Shown: one piece after another, positions 18,711 through 29,800 of the stretch
How the letters are laid out: each line of letters starts with the position of its first letter
Numbering within the stretch: the stretch's first letter is position 1
Assembly: GCF_907163135.1 (NCBI RefSeq)
Contig: NZ_CAJQUA010000001.1
Span: 2,557,001-2,621,000 of the forward strand
Direction: 5' to 3'
DNA length: 64,000 nucleotides
Source: Brachymonas denitrificans
Lineage (GTDB): Bacteria > Pseudomonadota > Gammaproteobacteria > Burkholderiales > Burkholderiaceae_C
The notes under the pieces: model-generated
What the model saw: the letters and a program-made list of their open reading frames with translations, nothing else
The model's database searches: none
Told to the model about the DNA's origin: nothing
Made by a program: the position numbers and the translations under genes

Positions 18711-20545
18711 GCCCATGGCCAGACTTTCTGGCGCTCGGCGGATTTCTTGCGCGCGCCGGCACCGGGTTCGAGTTTCCATTGCTGTTCGGGCGCGGCCGGC
18801 AGCGTCAGCGGCAGGCGCAGCAGCATACGGTCGCGCGCGACGAGGGCAGTGCAGCTGCGCTCCTGCGGCTTGCGGCCGGGCGGCAGATACGCCTGCACGT
18901 CGGCCAGGTTGCCGACGCGCCAGGCCGCATGGCTGCCCTTGGCCACGTCCGCCTCCTCCAGTTCGATGCCCAGCCATTCATCCCCTGCAGCCATGCCGGC
19001 CGCCTCGGCCACGCCGCCACGAGCCACGCCCAGCACGCTGATGCTGGCGCCTTCCTTGCAGCGCAGTCCCCACTGGCGTGCCAGCGGTGCCGGCGTCTGC
19101 ACGATGCGCACGCCGGCGCGGCGCAGCAGCTTCTCCAGCGGCAGTTCGGCCGTGCCATGAACCCAGTCGCGCAGTTCGCGCGCAAAGCTGCGGCCACCCA
19201 GTTCCTGCAGCACGGCGGCCACGTCGGCCTCGCTCAGGCCGCGCAGTGGCTTCTGCCGGGCGTAGCAACGCTGGTAGAGCGTGCGCATCACGGCATCGAG
19301 CGTGGTGCGGCCTTCCTGGCGCAGCGTGAGGTCCAGGCACAGGCCGAGCAGCGCGCCCTTGGTGTAGTAGCTGACGGTGATGTTGGGGGTGTTTGCGTCC
19401 TGGCGGTAGTACTTGGTCCAGGCCTCGAAGCTGGATTGCGCCAGGCTGTGGATGAAACGGCCGGGCGAGGCCTGCACGCTGTCCACCGCCTTGTTGAGCA
19501 GCCTGAGGTAGCCGGCCGCGTCGATGCAGCCGGCGCGCAGCAGCAGCAGGTCGTCGTAGTAGCTGGTGAAACCCTCGAAGAACCAGAGCAGGTCGGTGTA
19601 GTTCTCGCGGCTGTAGTTGTAGGGCACGAGTTCGGCCGGGCGCAGGCGCTTGACGTTCCAGGCGTGGAAATATTCGTGGCTGATCAGGCCGAGCAGCGTG
19701 GTGTAGTCGTCGCCCGGCGTTTCGCCGGGGCGCGGCAGATGCTTGCGGCCGGCGATCAGGGCGGTGCTGTTCAGGTGTTCCAGGCCGCCGTAGCCTTCGT
19801 CGACGGTGCGCAGCAGGAATACGTAGCGCTCGAAGGGCACGGACTTGCCCGGCTTGTCGCCATGCCAGAAACGCATGGCGGCTTCGCAGATGCGGCGGGT
19901 GTCGGCCAGCAGGCGCTCGCCGTCGAAGGCCGGCGGCGGGCTGGCGATGACGAAGCGGTGCGGGATGCCGCACACGTCGAAATCCGCGCTCCAGAAGTTG
20001 CCCATCTCGAACGGGCTGTCGGCCAGGGTGTCGTAATCGGGCGCCAGATAGCTGCCGAAGCCGCGTTTGCCGGTGTTGCGCGGCGTCAGGCCGGTGGCGA
20101 GGCGCCAGGACTTGTCGGGGGAGAGCACTTCGATCAGGTGCGGCACATGGGTCTGGCCGCTGACCTGCAGGCACAAACTGGTGGGGTTGAAGAAGCCGCG
20201 GGCGGCATCCAGCCAGGCGGTGCGTACCGAATCGTCATGCGCGTAGACCTGGTAGCGCAGTTCCAGCGGAGCACCCGGCAGGCATCCGATTTGCCAGCGC
20301 TGCTTGTCGAGCTGGCGCACGGGGCAGGGCTTGCCGTCCTGCGTGGCGCTGAGGCACTGCAGGTGCCTGCTGAACTCGCGCACCAGATAGCTGCCGGGAA
20401 TCCACACCGGCAGGCTGACTTCCTGCCGGATCTGCGGTTCGGCCACCCGCAGTGTGACGTGGAACAGGTGGGTATGGGGCTCGGGCGCACTAACGAGGTA
20501 GTGCAGCGGCGCACCGGCCGCAGAAGAGGGCTTGTTCTTGGGCAT
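18707..20545 (-). CDS. M61-family metallopeptidase with PDZ domain
   Basis: 612-residue glycyl-aminopeptidase-like protein. It has an N-terminal beta domain, then the zinc motif HEYFH at residues 290-294 within LISHEYFHAWNVKR, the FFEGFTSYYDD segment expected to supply the third ligand, and a C-terminal PDZ-like domain (about 505-590) containing ARGGVAEAAGMAAGDEWLG. No signal peptide or membrane segment is evident, so it is probably cytoplasmic. The start at 20545 gives MPKNKPSSAAG; an upstream extension of 35 residues is Arg-rich and unlikely. It lies 29 nt after the DUF3429 gene. Confidence 0.88.
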   Translation of the reverse strand: MPKNKPSSAAGAPLHYLVSAPEPHTHLFHVTLRVAEPQIRQEVSLPVWIPGSYLVREFSRHLQCLSATQDGKPCPVRQLDKQRWQIGCLPGAPLELRYQVYAHDDSVRTAWLDAARGFFNPTSLCLQVSGQTHVPHLIEVLSPDKSWRLATGLTPRNTGKRGFGSYLAPDYDTLADSPFEMGNFWSADFDVCGIPHRFVIASPPPAFDGERLLADTRRICEAAMRFWHGDKPGKSVPFERYVFLLRTVDEGYGGLEHLNSTALIAGRKHLPRPGETPGDDYTTLLGLISHEYFHAWNVKRLRPAELVPYNYSRENYTDLLWFFEGFTSYYDDLLLLRAGCIDAAGYLRLLNKAVDSVQASPGRFIHSLAQSSFEAWTKYYRQDANTPNITVSYYTKGALLGLCLDLTLRQEGRTTLDAVMRTLYQRCYARQKPLRGLSEADVAAVLQELGGRSFARELRDWVHGTAELPLEKLLRRAGVRIVQTPAPLARQWGLRCKEGASISVLGVARGGVAEAAGMAAGDEWLGIELEEADVAKGSHAAWRVGNLADVQAYLPPGRKPQERSCTALVARDRMLLRLPLTLPAAPEQQWKLEPGAGARKKSAERQKVWPWA

Positions 20546-20574
20546 GCGGCAAGCATAGCGCAGCCGCGCGCCGA

Positions 20575-21012
20575 TTACATGGAGCCGGCGGCTCCGGCCA
20601 GGCAGCTCATCACCGCCAGCACGGTGGCGTGGAAGCGCACGGTGAGCCATTCGCTCAGGCCGGCGCGCTCCCAGGTGCGGTCATCCACCACGTAGCAGAT
20701 GACGAACATCAGGGCCAGGAAGGGCATGCCGGCAGCGGGGTGCATGAGCACGCCGAACCAGCCGGCAAAGGCGGCGAAGGCGCCCCAGATGAAGTGCAGC
20801 TTGGGCGCGTTGACGCCGGCACGCAGGCCGATGCCCCAGTGGATGCCGCCGAGAAACGCCACCACGATGCCGCCGTAGCTCGCCAGCGCCGCAGCGACGA
20901 AGCCGTGCAGTTCGTCATGCACCAGCCACATCAGCAGGGCCATGATCACCATCGGGATGGTTCCCAGATAGGCGATGGCGCGGATGAAGGTACGGCTGTG
21001 TTCAGGAAGCAT
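20575..21012 (-). CDS. DUF3429 membrane protein
   Basis: 145-residue protein with about four or five membrane helices, including YLGTIPMVIMALLMWLV, GGIVVAFLGGIHWGIGL and FLALMFVICYVVDD. The GGIHWG motif and overall layout match the DUF3429 family of small inner-membrane proteins, whose function is unknown. The ATG at 21012 begins MLPEHSRTF; longer starts would add sequence without membrane character. It appears to be the first gene of a minus-strand run with the M61 peptidase and the esterase. Confidence 0.8.
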   Translation of the reverse strand: MLPEHSRTFIRAIAYLGTIPMVIMALLMWLVHDELHGFVAAALASYGGIVVAFLGGIHWGIGLRAGVNAPKLHFIWGAFAAFAGWFGVLMHPAAGMPFLALMFVICYVVDDRTWERAGLSEWLTVRFHATVLAVMSCLAGAAGSM

Positions 21013-21148
21013 GCGGTCAGGACCCGGAACGCCCGCAAGGGCACGAACGGAATGCAGCGTGCGGAAACGCCGACAAGCAACACCAAGATTACGTCTGCCA
21101 ACTGACAGAAAGCTGAATCGGGCTGCTGTGCTCCATTGTGAAACAAAA

Positions 21149-21169
21149 AGCGGCTCCGGGGGAGCCGCT
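21149..21169 (-). terminator. Intrinsic terminator of ubiH-like/dsbC operon
   Basis: AGCGGCTCC (21149-21157) and GGAGCCGCT (21161-21169) form a perfect 9-bp stem with a 3-nt loop. Read on the minus strand the hairpin is followed at once by TTTTTG. It lies 50 nt beyond the dsbC stop and fits a rho-independent terminator for that transcript. Confidence 0.9.
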
Positions 21170-21218
21170 CCGGTGTCCACGTGGCAAAAAGCACACTTTG
21201 GCGCCTGCAGGCGCAGCG

Positions 21219-21947
21219 TTATTTGCTTTCTGCCAACAGTTTCTCGATCTGTGCGGTGGGGATGGCGCCGGGCACGCGCTTGCCGTTGCTGAACACCATG
21301 GCCGGCGTTCCGGTGATGCGGTATTTTTCGGCGAAGGCCACGTTGCGGCGCAACGCGGCGGTGTCGCAGCTGGCAGCGGGTGGCGTGGCGCGGTTCAGCA
21401 TCCAGCTCGCCCAGGTCTTGCTGCGGTCTTTCGCGCACCAGATGTTGCGCGACTTGGTCATCGAATCCTCGCCCAGGATGGGCAGCAGGAAGGTGTAGAC
21501 GGTGACGTTGTTGACCTTGGCCAGATCGGCCTCGAAGCGGTGGCAATAGGGGCAGTTGGGATCGGCAAACACGGCGACCTTGCGCGCGCCGTTGCCGCGC
21601 GTGGTGACGAAGGCATCCTGCAGCGGCAGCGCCTTGAAGTCGATCGCGGTGAGCTTCTGCGTGCGTTCATGCGTCAGGTCGCGGCGCGTCTTGGTGTCGA
21701 GCAGCGAGCCGTTGAGCAGGAAGTCGCCCTTGGCATCGGTGTAGAAGATCTCGGTGCCGTCCACGCGCACTTCGTACAGGCCGGGCATGGGTGTCTTGCT
21801 CACTTCGTCGATCTTGGCGAGCTGCGGCAGGCGTGCGGCGAGGTTCTTGCGGATGGTGCTTTCCTGCGCGTCGGATTCCTTGCAGCCGAACAGGGCCAGG
21901 GCGGCGAGGGACAGGATGAGCGGACGGGCAAACAGGGGCTTGTTCAT
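21219..21947 (-). CDS. dsbC: Thiol:disulfide interchange protein DsbC
   Basis: Periplasmic disulfide isomerase of the DsbC/DsbG family, 242 residues. The layout is a signal sequence, an N-terminal dimerisation domain (LYEVRVDGTEIFYTDAKGDF), a linker, and a thioredoxin domain with active site CPYC at residues 132-135 and the cis-proline loop GTPAMVF. The signal sequence ends in ALFGC (C22), which looks like a lipobox, although phenylalanine at -2 is not typical; it may therefore be lipid-anchored rather than soluble. It lies 44 nt after the UbiH-like gene and is followed by a clear terminator. Confidence 0.94.
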   Translation of the reverse strand: MNKPLFARPLILSLAALALFGCKESDAQESTIRKNLAARLPQLAKIDEVSKTPMPGLYEVRVDGTEIFYTDAKGDFLLNGSLLDTKTRRDLTHERTQKLTAIDFKALPLQDAFVTTRGNGARKVAVFADPNCPYCHRFEADLAKVNNVTVYTFLLPILGEDSMTKSRNIWCAKDRSKTWASWMLNRATPPAASCDTAALRRNVAFAEKYRITGTPAMVFSNGKRVPGAIPTAQIEKLLAESK

Positions 21948-21991
21948 GCGGGGAGAGATTCGAGGTGTTGCGGGCAGGTTGCGGAAGTGCG

Positions 21992-23155
21992 TCAGTCCAT
22001 GGCGCGGCGGGCCACCCAGTCCTTCACCGGGCCGCTGCGCTCGAACAGGCTCATGCCGAGGTTGCGCAGCTGGCGCACGCCGGCGGCGTTGTGGGAGAAC
22101 AGGCGCTGGATGCCGTCCATGCCGGCGATCAGCGGGGCGGTTTCGGCCTTGCGCGCGCGTTCGTACTGGCGCAGCAGGCGCATGTCGCCGGGGCTGCGCC
22201 AGTAGGGGCGGCCGCCGATGATCTGGTCCAGCAGGGCGACGTCGGCCAGGCCCAGGTTCAGGCCCTGGCCGGCCAGCGGGTGCACGCTGTGGGCGGCATC
22301 GCCGGCCAGCGCCCAGTTGTGGCGCGTGACGCCGTCGGCGCCGATGCGGCTGCCGACCCAGCGGCGCGCCAGCCCGAGCTGCAGCGGCCAGGCCACGCGG
22401 CGCTGCACGGCAACCACGTTGGGGGCATCGCTGGGCTGCAGATGGGCGGCGTTCTGCAGGTGGGCGGCGAAGGCGGCGTCGTCCAGCGCCAGCAGGTCGC
22501 CGACGCGGTTGCGGTCCACCGACCAGACGATGGCTACTTCGCGGCCTTCCGGTCCGTCCAGCGGCAGGAAGGCCAGGATGTCGCTTTCGCTGCCGCTCTG
22601 GTTGAACCACTGCCAGGCAATCTGCAGGTGGGGGGCATCCAGCGTGGCGCGGGTGGCGATGGCGGTCTGGCCATAGGGGGTGACGTCGTAGTCCACGCCG
22701 AGTTGCTGGCGCGTGCTGCTGTGCTTGCCCTCGCAGACCACGGTAAGCGGCGCCGGAGCGGCATCGGCCTGCTCGGCCGTGATCACGTCGATGCCGCTCT
22801 GGTACTGGCAGGCCTGCTGCAGCATGTGCTCCAGCGTGGGCACGTCGGCGATCCAGGTCATGGCTTCCTGTTCCATGCGCGAGGCATCGAACACGGTTTT
22901 GGCATGGCCATCGCCGAGCACGCGCATCTGCAGCACAGGGGTGGCACGCTCGGCGCCGGGCCAGCACTTGAGGCCGGCGAGCAGGCGCTGGGAGCGGTGG
23001 TTGATGGCGTAGGCACGGATGTCCGGCTGGTTGCCGGCGGGCGCGGGCGATTCGACCAGCCCCACGCGCAGGCGGTGGCGTGCCAGCAGCAGGGCGAGGG
23101 TGCGGCCGACGATGCCGCTGCCGCGAATGCAGACGTCGTGAGAACTGTAGGCCAT
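21992..23155 (-). CDS. UbiH/UbiF/VisC-family FAD-dependent monooxygenase
   Basis: 387-residue flavoprotein monooxygenase of the ubiquinone-hydroxylase family. The FAD-binding GSGIVG is at residues 12-17 and the second FAD motif is NWALAGDAAHSVHPLAGQGLN near residue 285. The DG motif region is less typical, reading SESDILAFLPLDGPEG. Members hydroxylate the ubiquinone ring, but which position this one acts on cannot be read from the sequence. It shares a transcript with dsbC. A CTGACC-16-TACAAT promoter lies upstream. Confidence 0.85.
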   Translation of the reverse strand: MAYSSHDVCIRGSGIVGRTLALLLARHRLRVGLVESPAPAGNQPDIRAYAINHRSQRLLAGLKCWPGAERATPVLQMRVLGDGHAKTVFDASRMEQEAMTWIADVPTLEHMLQQACQYQSGIDVITAEQADAAPAPLTVVCEGKHSSTRQQLGVDYDVTPYGQTAIATRATLDAPHLQIAWQWFNQSGSESDILAFLPLDGPEGREVAIVWSVDRNRVGDLLALDDAAFAAHLQNAAHLQPSDAPNVVAVQRRVAWPLQLGLARRWVGSRIGADGVTRHNWALAGDAAHSVHPLAGQGLNLGLADVALLDQIIGGRPYWRSPGDMRLLRQYERARKAETAPLIAGMDGIQRLFSHNAAGVRQLRNLGMSLFERSGPVKDWVARRAMD

Positions 23156-23184
23156 GGCAATGCAAACAGGGAGCCGAAAACCGC

Positions 23185-23212
23185 ATTGTAGGCGGCTGTG
23201 CCGGGCGGTCAG
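23185..23212 (-). promoter_or_regulatory. Candidate sigma-70 promoter of the UbiH-like/dsbC transcript
   Basis: On the minus strand CTGACC (23212-23207) and TACAAT (23190-23185) are separated by 16 nt, matching 4/6 and 5/6 of the consensus. The predicted start site, near 23178, lies about 23 nt before the ATG at 23155. Confidence 0.5.
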
Positions 23213-23275
23213 CCGTGACAGAGGGCAAATGTCGTCTGGTAGACCTTTGCGGACGGTTGTGCTACTCTGTTTGGC

Positions 23276-23340
23276 GTAGGACTGATCCTACCTGCGGTGC
23301 CAACATGCACCGATGGTATCGTTCAGACTGATACGGTATC
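23276..23340. promoter_or_regulatory. Paired short palindromes in the ubiH-like/glucan synthase intergenic region
   Basis: GTAGGA-CTGA-TCCTAC at 23276-23291 is a perfect 6-bp dyad, and GATAC-G-GTATC at 23330-23340 is a perfect 5-bp dyad 38 nt further on. Both lie in the 399-nt gap between the divergent UbiH-like gene and the small membrane protein that precedes the glucan synthase. They may be operators for the glucan synthase transcript. No confident -35/-10 pair was found beside them on the plus strand. Confidence 0.35.
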
Positions 23341-23486
23341 TTCATATTTCTGACATGTTCCGGCGTTAGCGTTTTCAGTCTGCCTCGCGTGGAACCGTCG
23401 GAGTCGTGTCGTGGCAGGGCAGTTGCGCCTGCGTCAGGTGCGCTGTGGCCGTCGCCGAGGCGGTCATGCAGAAAGAACAAGGAGGA

Positions 23487-23558
23487 ATGCTTCGCTGGCA
23501 GCGGGTTTGCCATGCTGCGTTCCGAGAGACAACACAGATCAAGAAGAGTCCGGCATGA
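23487..23558 (+). CDS. Possible 23-codon leader ORF
   Basis: An ATG directly behind AAGGAGGA opens a 23-codon frame (MLRWQRVCHAAFRETTQ start) whose TGA overlaps the ATG of the following small gene (ATGA). The purine-rich tract abuts the ATG more closely than usual for a ribosome-binding site. It could be a translationally coupled leader peptide, or the tract could be coincidental. Confidence 0.3.
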   Translation: MLRWQRVCHAAFRETTQIKKSPA

Positions 23559-23791
23559 AACACGTATTTGCTTCCCCCCGTCTACCCGCCGCACGTACGC
23601 GTGCGGCCGCCGAACTGTCTGCCGACATGGCTGCCCTGGGGCGTCAGTTTGCACAATGCCGCGCATCGGCCAGCCGCTGGTCGCAGGCGCGGGAACTGCT
23701 TCAGCGCGGCCTGGCCTATCCGGGCACGCATTTCGTCACCACGCTGCTGCTGGCGGTTGTCGCCTTCGAGGCCAGCCTGTCCTGGTTCTGA
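23555..23791 (+). CDS. Small protein with C-terminal membrane helix, 78 residues
   Basis: 78-residue product beginning MKHVFASPRLPAARTRA. The N-terminal 50 residues are polar and basic with Ala/Arg/Gln-rich helical content. A single hydrophobic segment, FVTTLLLAVVAFEASLSWF, ends the protein, so it is probably a tail-anchored or C-tail inner-membrane protein. It lies 17 nt before the giant glucan synthase and is likely co-transcribed with it. Start selection is uncertain; a longer in-frame frame opens at 23411 but its extra residues look non-coding. Function is unknown. Confidence 0.55.
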   Translation: MKHVFASPRLPAARTRAAAELSADMAALGRQFAQCRASASRWSQARELLQRGLAYPGTHFVTTLLLAVVAFEASLSWF

Positions 23792-23808
23792 CCGGCGGGT
23801 GATGCGAC

Positions 23809-26800
23809 TTGCCGGCACTCAAGGGATTTTCATTACGCGCCGCCCTGGATGGACTGAGGGGATTCCGCTCCCCGATTGAGGCCCCGATCCGGGCCGAACT
23901 GTTCGGTCCGGCCCGTTTCCGCCAGCATGGCGAGCATCTGGCCGCCATCCACGAGGCCTACAGCCCGCACTGGCTGCGCAGCAAGCCGTTCTTTCCGCGC
24001 TTGCGCCAGAACATCGCCGACCTGCACAAGTCGCGTGAGGTGCTGGAGCAGCTGACGGCCGATGGCCGGCATCCGGGGCCGGCAGCGCAATGGCTGCTCG
24101 ACAATGCCTCGGTGCTCGATGCGCAGGCGCTGGCCATCCGCGAGGGCCTGCCGCACAGCTTCTTCCGCAAGCTGCCGCGCCTGCGCAGCGAGCCGCTGGC
24201 CGGCCTGCCGCGGATTTATGGCGTGGTCTGGGCCTATGTCGCCCATGCCGACAGCCATCTGGATCCGGCGTTGCTGGAAGCCTTTCTCGTGGGCTATCTG
24301 GACGAGCGCTACCTGTCGCTGGCCGAACTGTGGTCCTTCCCCACCACGCTGCGGGTGGTGCTGCTGGAAAACCTGGCCCGGCTGGCCATGCGCACCGCCG
24401 CGCTGCAGGCTGCGCGCGATGCCGCCCACGGCTGGTTTGACGGCCCGGAGCCGCAGCGCACCATCCGGCAGCTGGATGTGCTCGAGCAGCGCTTTCGCCG
24501 GCTCGGGGTGGAAGATGCCTTCCTGCTGCAGGTCGACCAGCGCCAGGAAGACCTGTCGTACGAACACAGCCGGCAGCTGCATGCCTGGCTCAAGGTGCGC
24601 CTGCAGGATCCGGTGGGCACCGAGGCACGCCACCAGGCGGCGCTGACGGAGGACGAGCAGAGCATCCGCAACGCCATTACCACGCTGCGCAAGATCGATC
24701 AGGTGAACTGGCGCGAACTGTTCGCGCGCAACAATGCGGTGATGCGCATCATGGCCGGCTGTCCGCAGTATGTGGCCGAGAACCTGTCGACGCAGGATCG
24801 CACGCTGCATGCCGTCGAGCGGCTCGCGCGCAAGTCCCGTCGTGCCGAGCCGGAAGTGGCGCAGGCGCTGGTGGAACTGACGCGCCAAGGGCAGGGACCG
24901 GACGATCCGCTGGTGGCGCCGGCCTATTGGTGGGGCGGCGAGGGCGAACCGCGCCTGCGCCAGGCGCTCGGCCTGCCGGCGCGCCGGCTGCCCGCACGCA
25001 GCAGCCGGACGCGGCGGCGCTGGAATGCCTGGGCCTATCTGCTGGTGGTGGTGCTGCTCACCGGGTGGCTGACGCTGCGCCTGATGGATCTGGGCTACCA
25101 GGGCGAGGGCCTGCCTGGCTGGATGTGGGGCGTGACCGCCTATCTGCTGCTGGCGCCGCTGGCCGAGACGGTGGTGGCTCTGGTCAACCGCCTGATCAGC
25201 GAATCGGTGCCGCCCGCGGCGCTGCACCGCATGGGGCTGCGCCAGGGCATTCCGCTGGCGCACCAGACACTGGTGGTGATTCCCAGCATGCTGACCAGCG
25301 AGAAAAGCACGCGCGAGCTGCTGATCCAGCTCGAGCAGCACCATCTGGCCAACCCGGAAACCCATGCGCAGTTTGCCCTGTTGTCGGACTTTGCCGATGC
25401 GCCCACGGCCACGGAGGAGGGCGACAGTGCGGCGCTGGAGTTTGCCCGCGCGGGCGTGGCGGAACTTAACCGGCGCTACCCGGTGGAATCCGGGCGGCCG
25501 CTGCGCTTTCTGGTGTTGCACCGCACGCGCGAGTGGAGCGACACGCAGCAGTGCTTCATCGGCTGGGAACGCAAGCGCGGCAAGCTGGAGCAACTGGTGC
25601 AAGCGCTGGCCGAGGGCCGCGAGACGCCGCCGGCGCCGTTCATCGACCTCGGTGAGCTGTCGCGCGTGGCGCCGGGCGTGCGCCACCTGGTCACGCTGGA
25701 CAGCGATACCGACATGCCGCCGGGCCGCCTGCGCGAACTGGTGGCGATTGCCGCGCATCCGCTGAACCAGCCGCATGTGGAGCCGGGCACGCGCTATGTC
25801 AGCCGTGGCTACGGCATCCTGCAGCCGCGCATTGCCACGCCGATGCCGATTGCCGAGGCGGGCACCTGGTTCCACAGCCTGTTTGCGGGCCGGCTCGGGG
25901 TGGACCCGTACAGCGCGGCCAGTTCCGAGATCTACCAGGACGTGTTCGGCCAAGGCACCTTCACCGGCAAGGGCCTGCTCAACGTGCAGGCCACGCACCA
26001 GGTGCTGGCCGGCCAGCTGCCGCCCGAACATGTGCTGAGCCACGACCTGCTGGAAGGCGCATTGCTGCGCTGCGCCGGCGTGAGCGACGTGACCTTTGTC
26101 GAGGACGCACCCATGCACGCCGACGTGGCCGCCTCGCGCCTGCACCGCTGGACGCGCGGCGACTGGCAGCTGCTGCCGCTGGTCGGGCTGCTGCTGCGCT
26201 CGCGCGTGCCGGTGATCAACTACTGGAAGGTGTTCGACAACCTGCGCCGCTCGGTGGTGGCGCCATTTTCTGCGCTGCTGCTGGTGTGGGTGGCGCTGAC
26301 GCAGACGCTGCCGTTCCACTGGGCGCTGCTGGCCGTGCTGGCGGCCTATGGCGGCGGGCCGCTGCTGGGGGCGCTGGCCGGCCTGGCGCCGCACCGCGAC
26401 GACATTGCGTTGCGCCACTTCTTTGCCGAGGGCTTCAAGGACCTGGGCCGCGCGCTGGTGACGCCGCTGTGGCATCTGGCCACGCTGCTGGATCAGGCCG
26501 TGCTGTATGGCGATGCCGTGATCCGGGCCGTGTACCGGCAGCTGGTGTCGCACCGGCTGTTGCTGGAATGGATGACGGCGGCGGCGGCCCAGGCCTCGGT
26601 GCGCACCGATCTGCCTTCGCTGCTGCGCAAGCACCGGGCCACGGTGGTGACGGCCGGCGTGCTGTTGCTGCTGGCGCTGGGGGGGAGCCTGGCCGGCTGG
26701 CCGGTGAACTGGGTGGCGCTGCTGCCCTTGCTGGTGCTGTGGGCGCTGGTGCCGGTGTGGGTCGCGCTGATCAGCCGTCTGCGCCCGCGCCCGCGCCGCG

Positions 26801-29800
26801 AGCGCATCACGCAGCAGCAGCGCAGCTACCTGTTCGAACTGGCGCACGACACCTGGCGCTTCTACGACCGCCACGTGGGCGAGGAGGACAACTTCCTGCC
26901 GCCCGACAACGTGCAGCTGCAGCCGTTCCAGATGGTGGCGCACCGTACCTCGCCGACCAATATCGGCATGTACCTGCTGGTGCTGGCCTGTGCACGGCAG
27001 CTCGGCTTCATTGGCCGTGCCGATCTGGTGGCACGGCTGCAGGCCACGCTGGCTACGCTGGACCGTCTGCCACGCCACGCCGGCCACTTCTACAACTGGT
27101 ATGACACGCGCACGCTGGCGGTGTTGCCGCCGGGTTATGTCTCGACGGTGGACAGCGGCAACTGCTCCGGCCATCTGCTGGTGGTGGCGCGCGCCTGCGA
27201 GGAGGCCGCTGCGCTCGACCCGCAGGCGCTGGCCGAGCAGCACACGGCGCTGGAATGCACGCTGGAATGGTCGGCCATGCGGCTGCAACCGGTGCTGTCG
27301 CAACTGCAGCCGCTGGAATGGTTCCCCTCGGTGGCGGATCTGGTGCATGCCACGCCACCCAGCCCCGGCAGTGCTCCGATGGCGGCGCTGCTGGCGCGGG
27401 TGGAGGCATCGCGCGAACGTGCCGAACTGACGCGGCAGACGGCCAGTACCGCGCTGGAGCCGGCGCTGGCGCAACTGGCCGATCATCTGACCATTCTCGC
27501 TTCGCTGCTGCGCGACCGCCTGGCCGAGCCGGCCGTGCTGCAGGCGCAACTGCAGGCGCTGGGCACGCGCTGCCGCATGCTGGCGCTGGAGCCGGACTAC
27601 CGCATCCTGTACGACAGCGACCGCCGCCTGTTGCACATCGGCCTGCGCACCGAAACCGGCGAGCTCGACGCCAACCACTACGACCTGCTGGCGAGCGAAT
27701 CGCGCCTGACCAGCCTGGTGGCAATTGCCAAGGGCGATGTGCCGCCCGAGCACTGGGCGGCGCTGGGCAGGCCGTATTTCTTCAACGAGCGCGGGCTGGG
27801 CATCAAGTCCTGGTCGGGCTCGATGTTCGAATACCTGATGCCGACGCTGGTGCTGGACGAGCCGCCGGCGAGCGCGCTGGGCCATGTGACGCGCCAGGCG
27901 ATCCTGGAGCAGCGCGCCGACGGCGAGGAGCGGGGAACGCCCTGGGGCATTTCCGAATCGGCCATCGCCGGGCAGGACCAGACGCTGGCCTACCAGTATG
28001 GCCCGCAGGGCGTGGCGGCGCTGGCGCTGCGCCGCACGCCGTCCGACGTGCGCGTGGTGGCGCCGTATGCCACCGCCATGGCGACCATGCTGTATCCGGG
28101 CGAGGCCATTGCCAACCTGCACCGGCTGCAGGAACTGGGCATGCGCGGCGACATGGGCTTCATCGAGTCGCTCGACTACTCGCCGCAGCGCCAGCTGGCA
28201 GGGCGCGTCTCGACGCCGGTGCATACCTACATGGCGCACCACCAGGCCATGAGTCTGGTCGCCTTCACCGACGTGCTGTGCGACAACGCGCCGCGCCAGT
28301 GGGCCATGAGCGATCCCTATCTGCGCGCCGTGGCGGCGCTGCTGCACGAGGCCACGCCGCGCGTGGTGCAGCCGCTGCAGCCGCCGTCCACGCGGCCGAC
28401 GCCGAGCCGCGCCGGACCGACCTACATGGCGCAGCTGGAAGAGCCGCTGCTGGCCGAACCGTCCACGCTGCAACTGCTCAGCAACGGCAGCCACGCGGTC
28501 TGGATCAACAGCCGCGGTGCCGGCGTGAGCCGCTGGCAGGGCGTGGCGCTGACGCGCTGGCGCGATGATCCGCTGCGCGATGCCTATGGCAGCTTCCTGT
28601 ATGTGGAACGGCATGAAGACGGGGTGGCCACGCCGCTGCGCCATTCGCTCACGCTGCTGCCCGCGCGCGATCCGCAGGCGCACTACCACGCCGAATTGCT
28701 GCCCGACCGCGCCCTGCTCAAGGCCCATTGGGACGACCTGGAAGCCCTGACCGATATCTGGGTCAGCGCCGAGGACGATTGCGAGTTGCGCCAGGTGCGG
28801 CTGGAAAACCTGGGCGAGCATCCGCTCGAGCTCACCATCAGCTACGCCTCCGAAATCACGCTGGCCGCACAGGCCGATGACGAGGCGCATCCGGCCTTTT
28901 CCAACCTGTTCGTGCGCACCCACTGGGACAAGGGCGACCGCGCGCTCTACCTGTGCCGCAAGCCGCGCCTGGCCGACCTGCAGCCGATGTACGCGGCGGC
29001 CTTCCTGGCGCACTGCGAAGCGGACATCGTGGCGGTGGAACCCTGTGCCGATCGCAACCGCTGGATCGGGCGCTACGGCTGTTCGGCCCACGTGCTTGGT
29101 GATGGCGGCTACACGCTGCTGCACGACGACCACAGCGTGCCCGAACTGCCGGGCATTGCCGTCGATACCGGGCTTGATCCGGTCGCGGTGCTGCGCGTGC
29201 GCGTGCGTATCCCGGCGGGCGTGCAGGCGCGGCTGGTGTTCGCCATGGCCGCTGCGCGCGATCCGGCGGTGCTGGAACAGCTGGTGGACCGCTACCGGCA
29301 GGAAGGCCACGTGAAGCGTTCCAGCAGCATGGCCAACACCATGAGCGGCGTGCGGCTGCACGAAATCCAGCTCGATCCCGATGCCTGGCGTGCGTTGCTG
29401 CGTGTGCAGACGCAGCTGTCGGCGCAGCACCACCGTGAGCAGCATCTGGCACTGCAGGGAGGGCGCCCGGCCTGTGACCGTCGCGCGCTGTGGCGCCATG
29501 GCATCTCGGGCGACCGGCCGCTGCTGGTGGTGACGATCCAGGAAGAAGCCGGCCTGCCGCTGGTGCAGCAGCTGCGCCGCTCGCTGCGGCTGTGGTCGGC
29601 TGGCGGGCTGGGCGTGGACATGGTGGTGATCAACGGCGAACCGGCGTCCTACCTCACGCCGGTGCAGCGCCAGTTGCAACTGATGCGCGAGCGTCTGGTG
29701 GCGCGCAAGGACGACCGCTGGCCCGAGCATCTGCGCGCGGCCATGTTCATCCTCAAGGATGACGACCTGTCGGACGACGAGCGCACGACCCTTCATCTGC

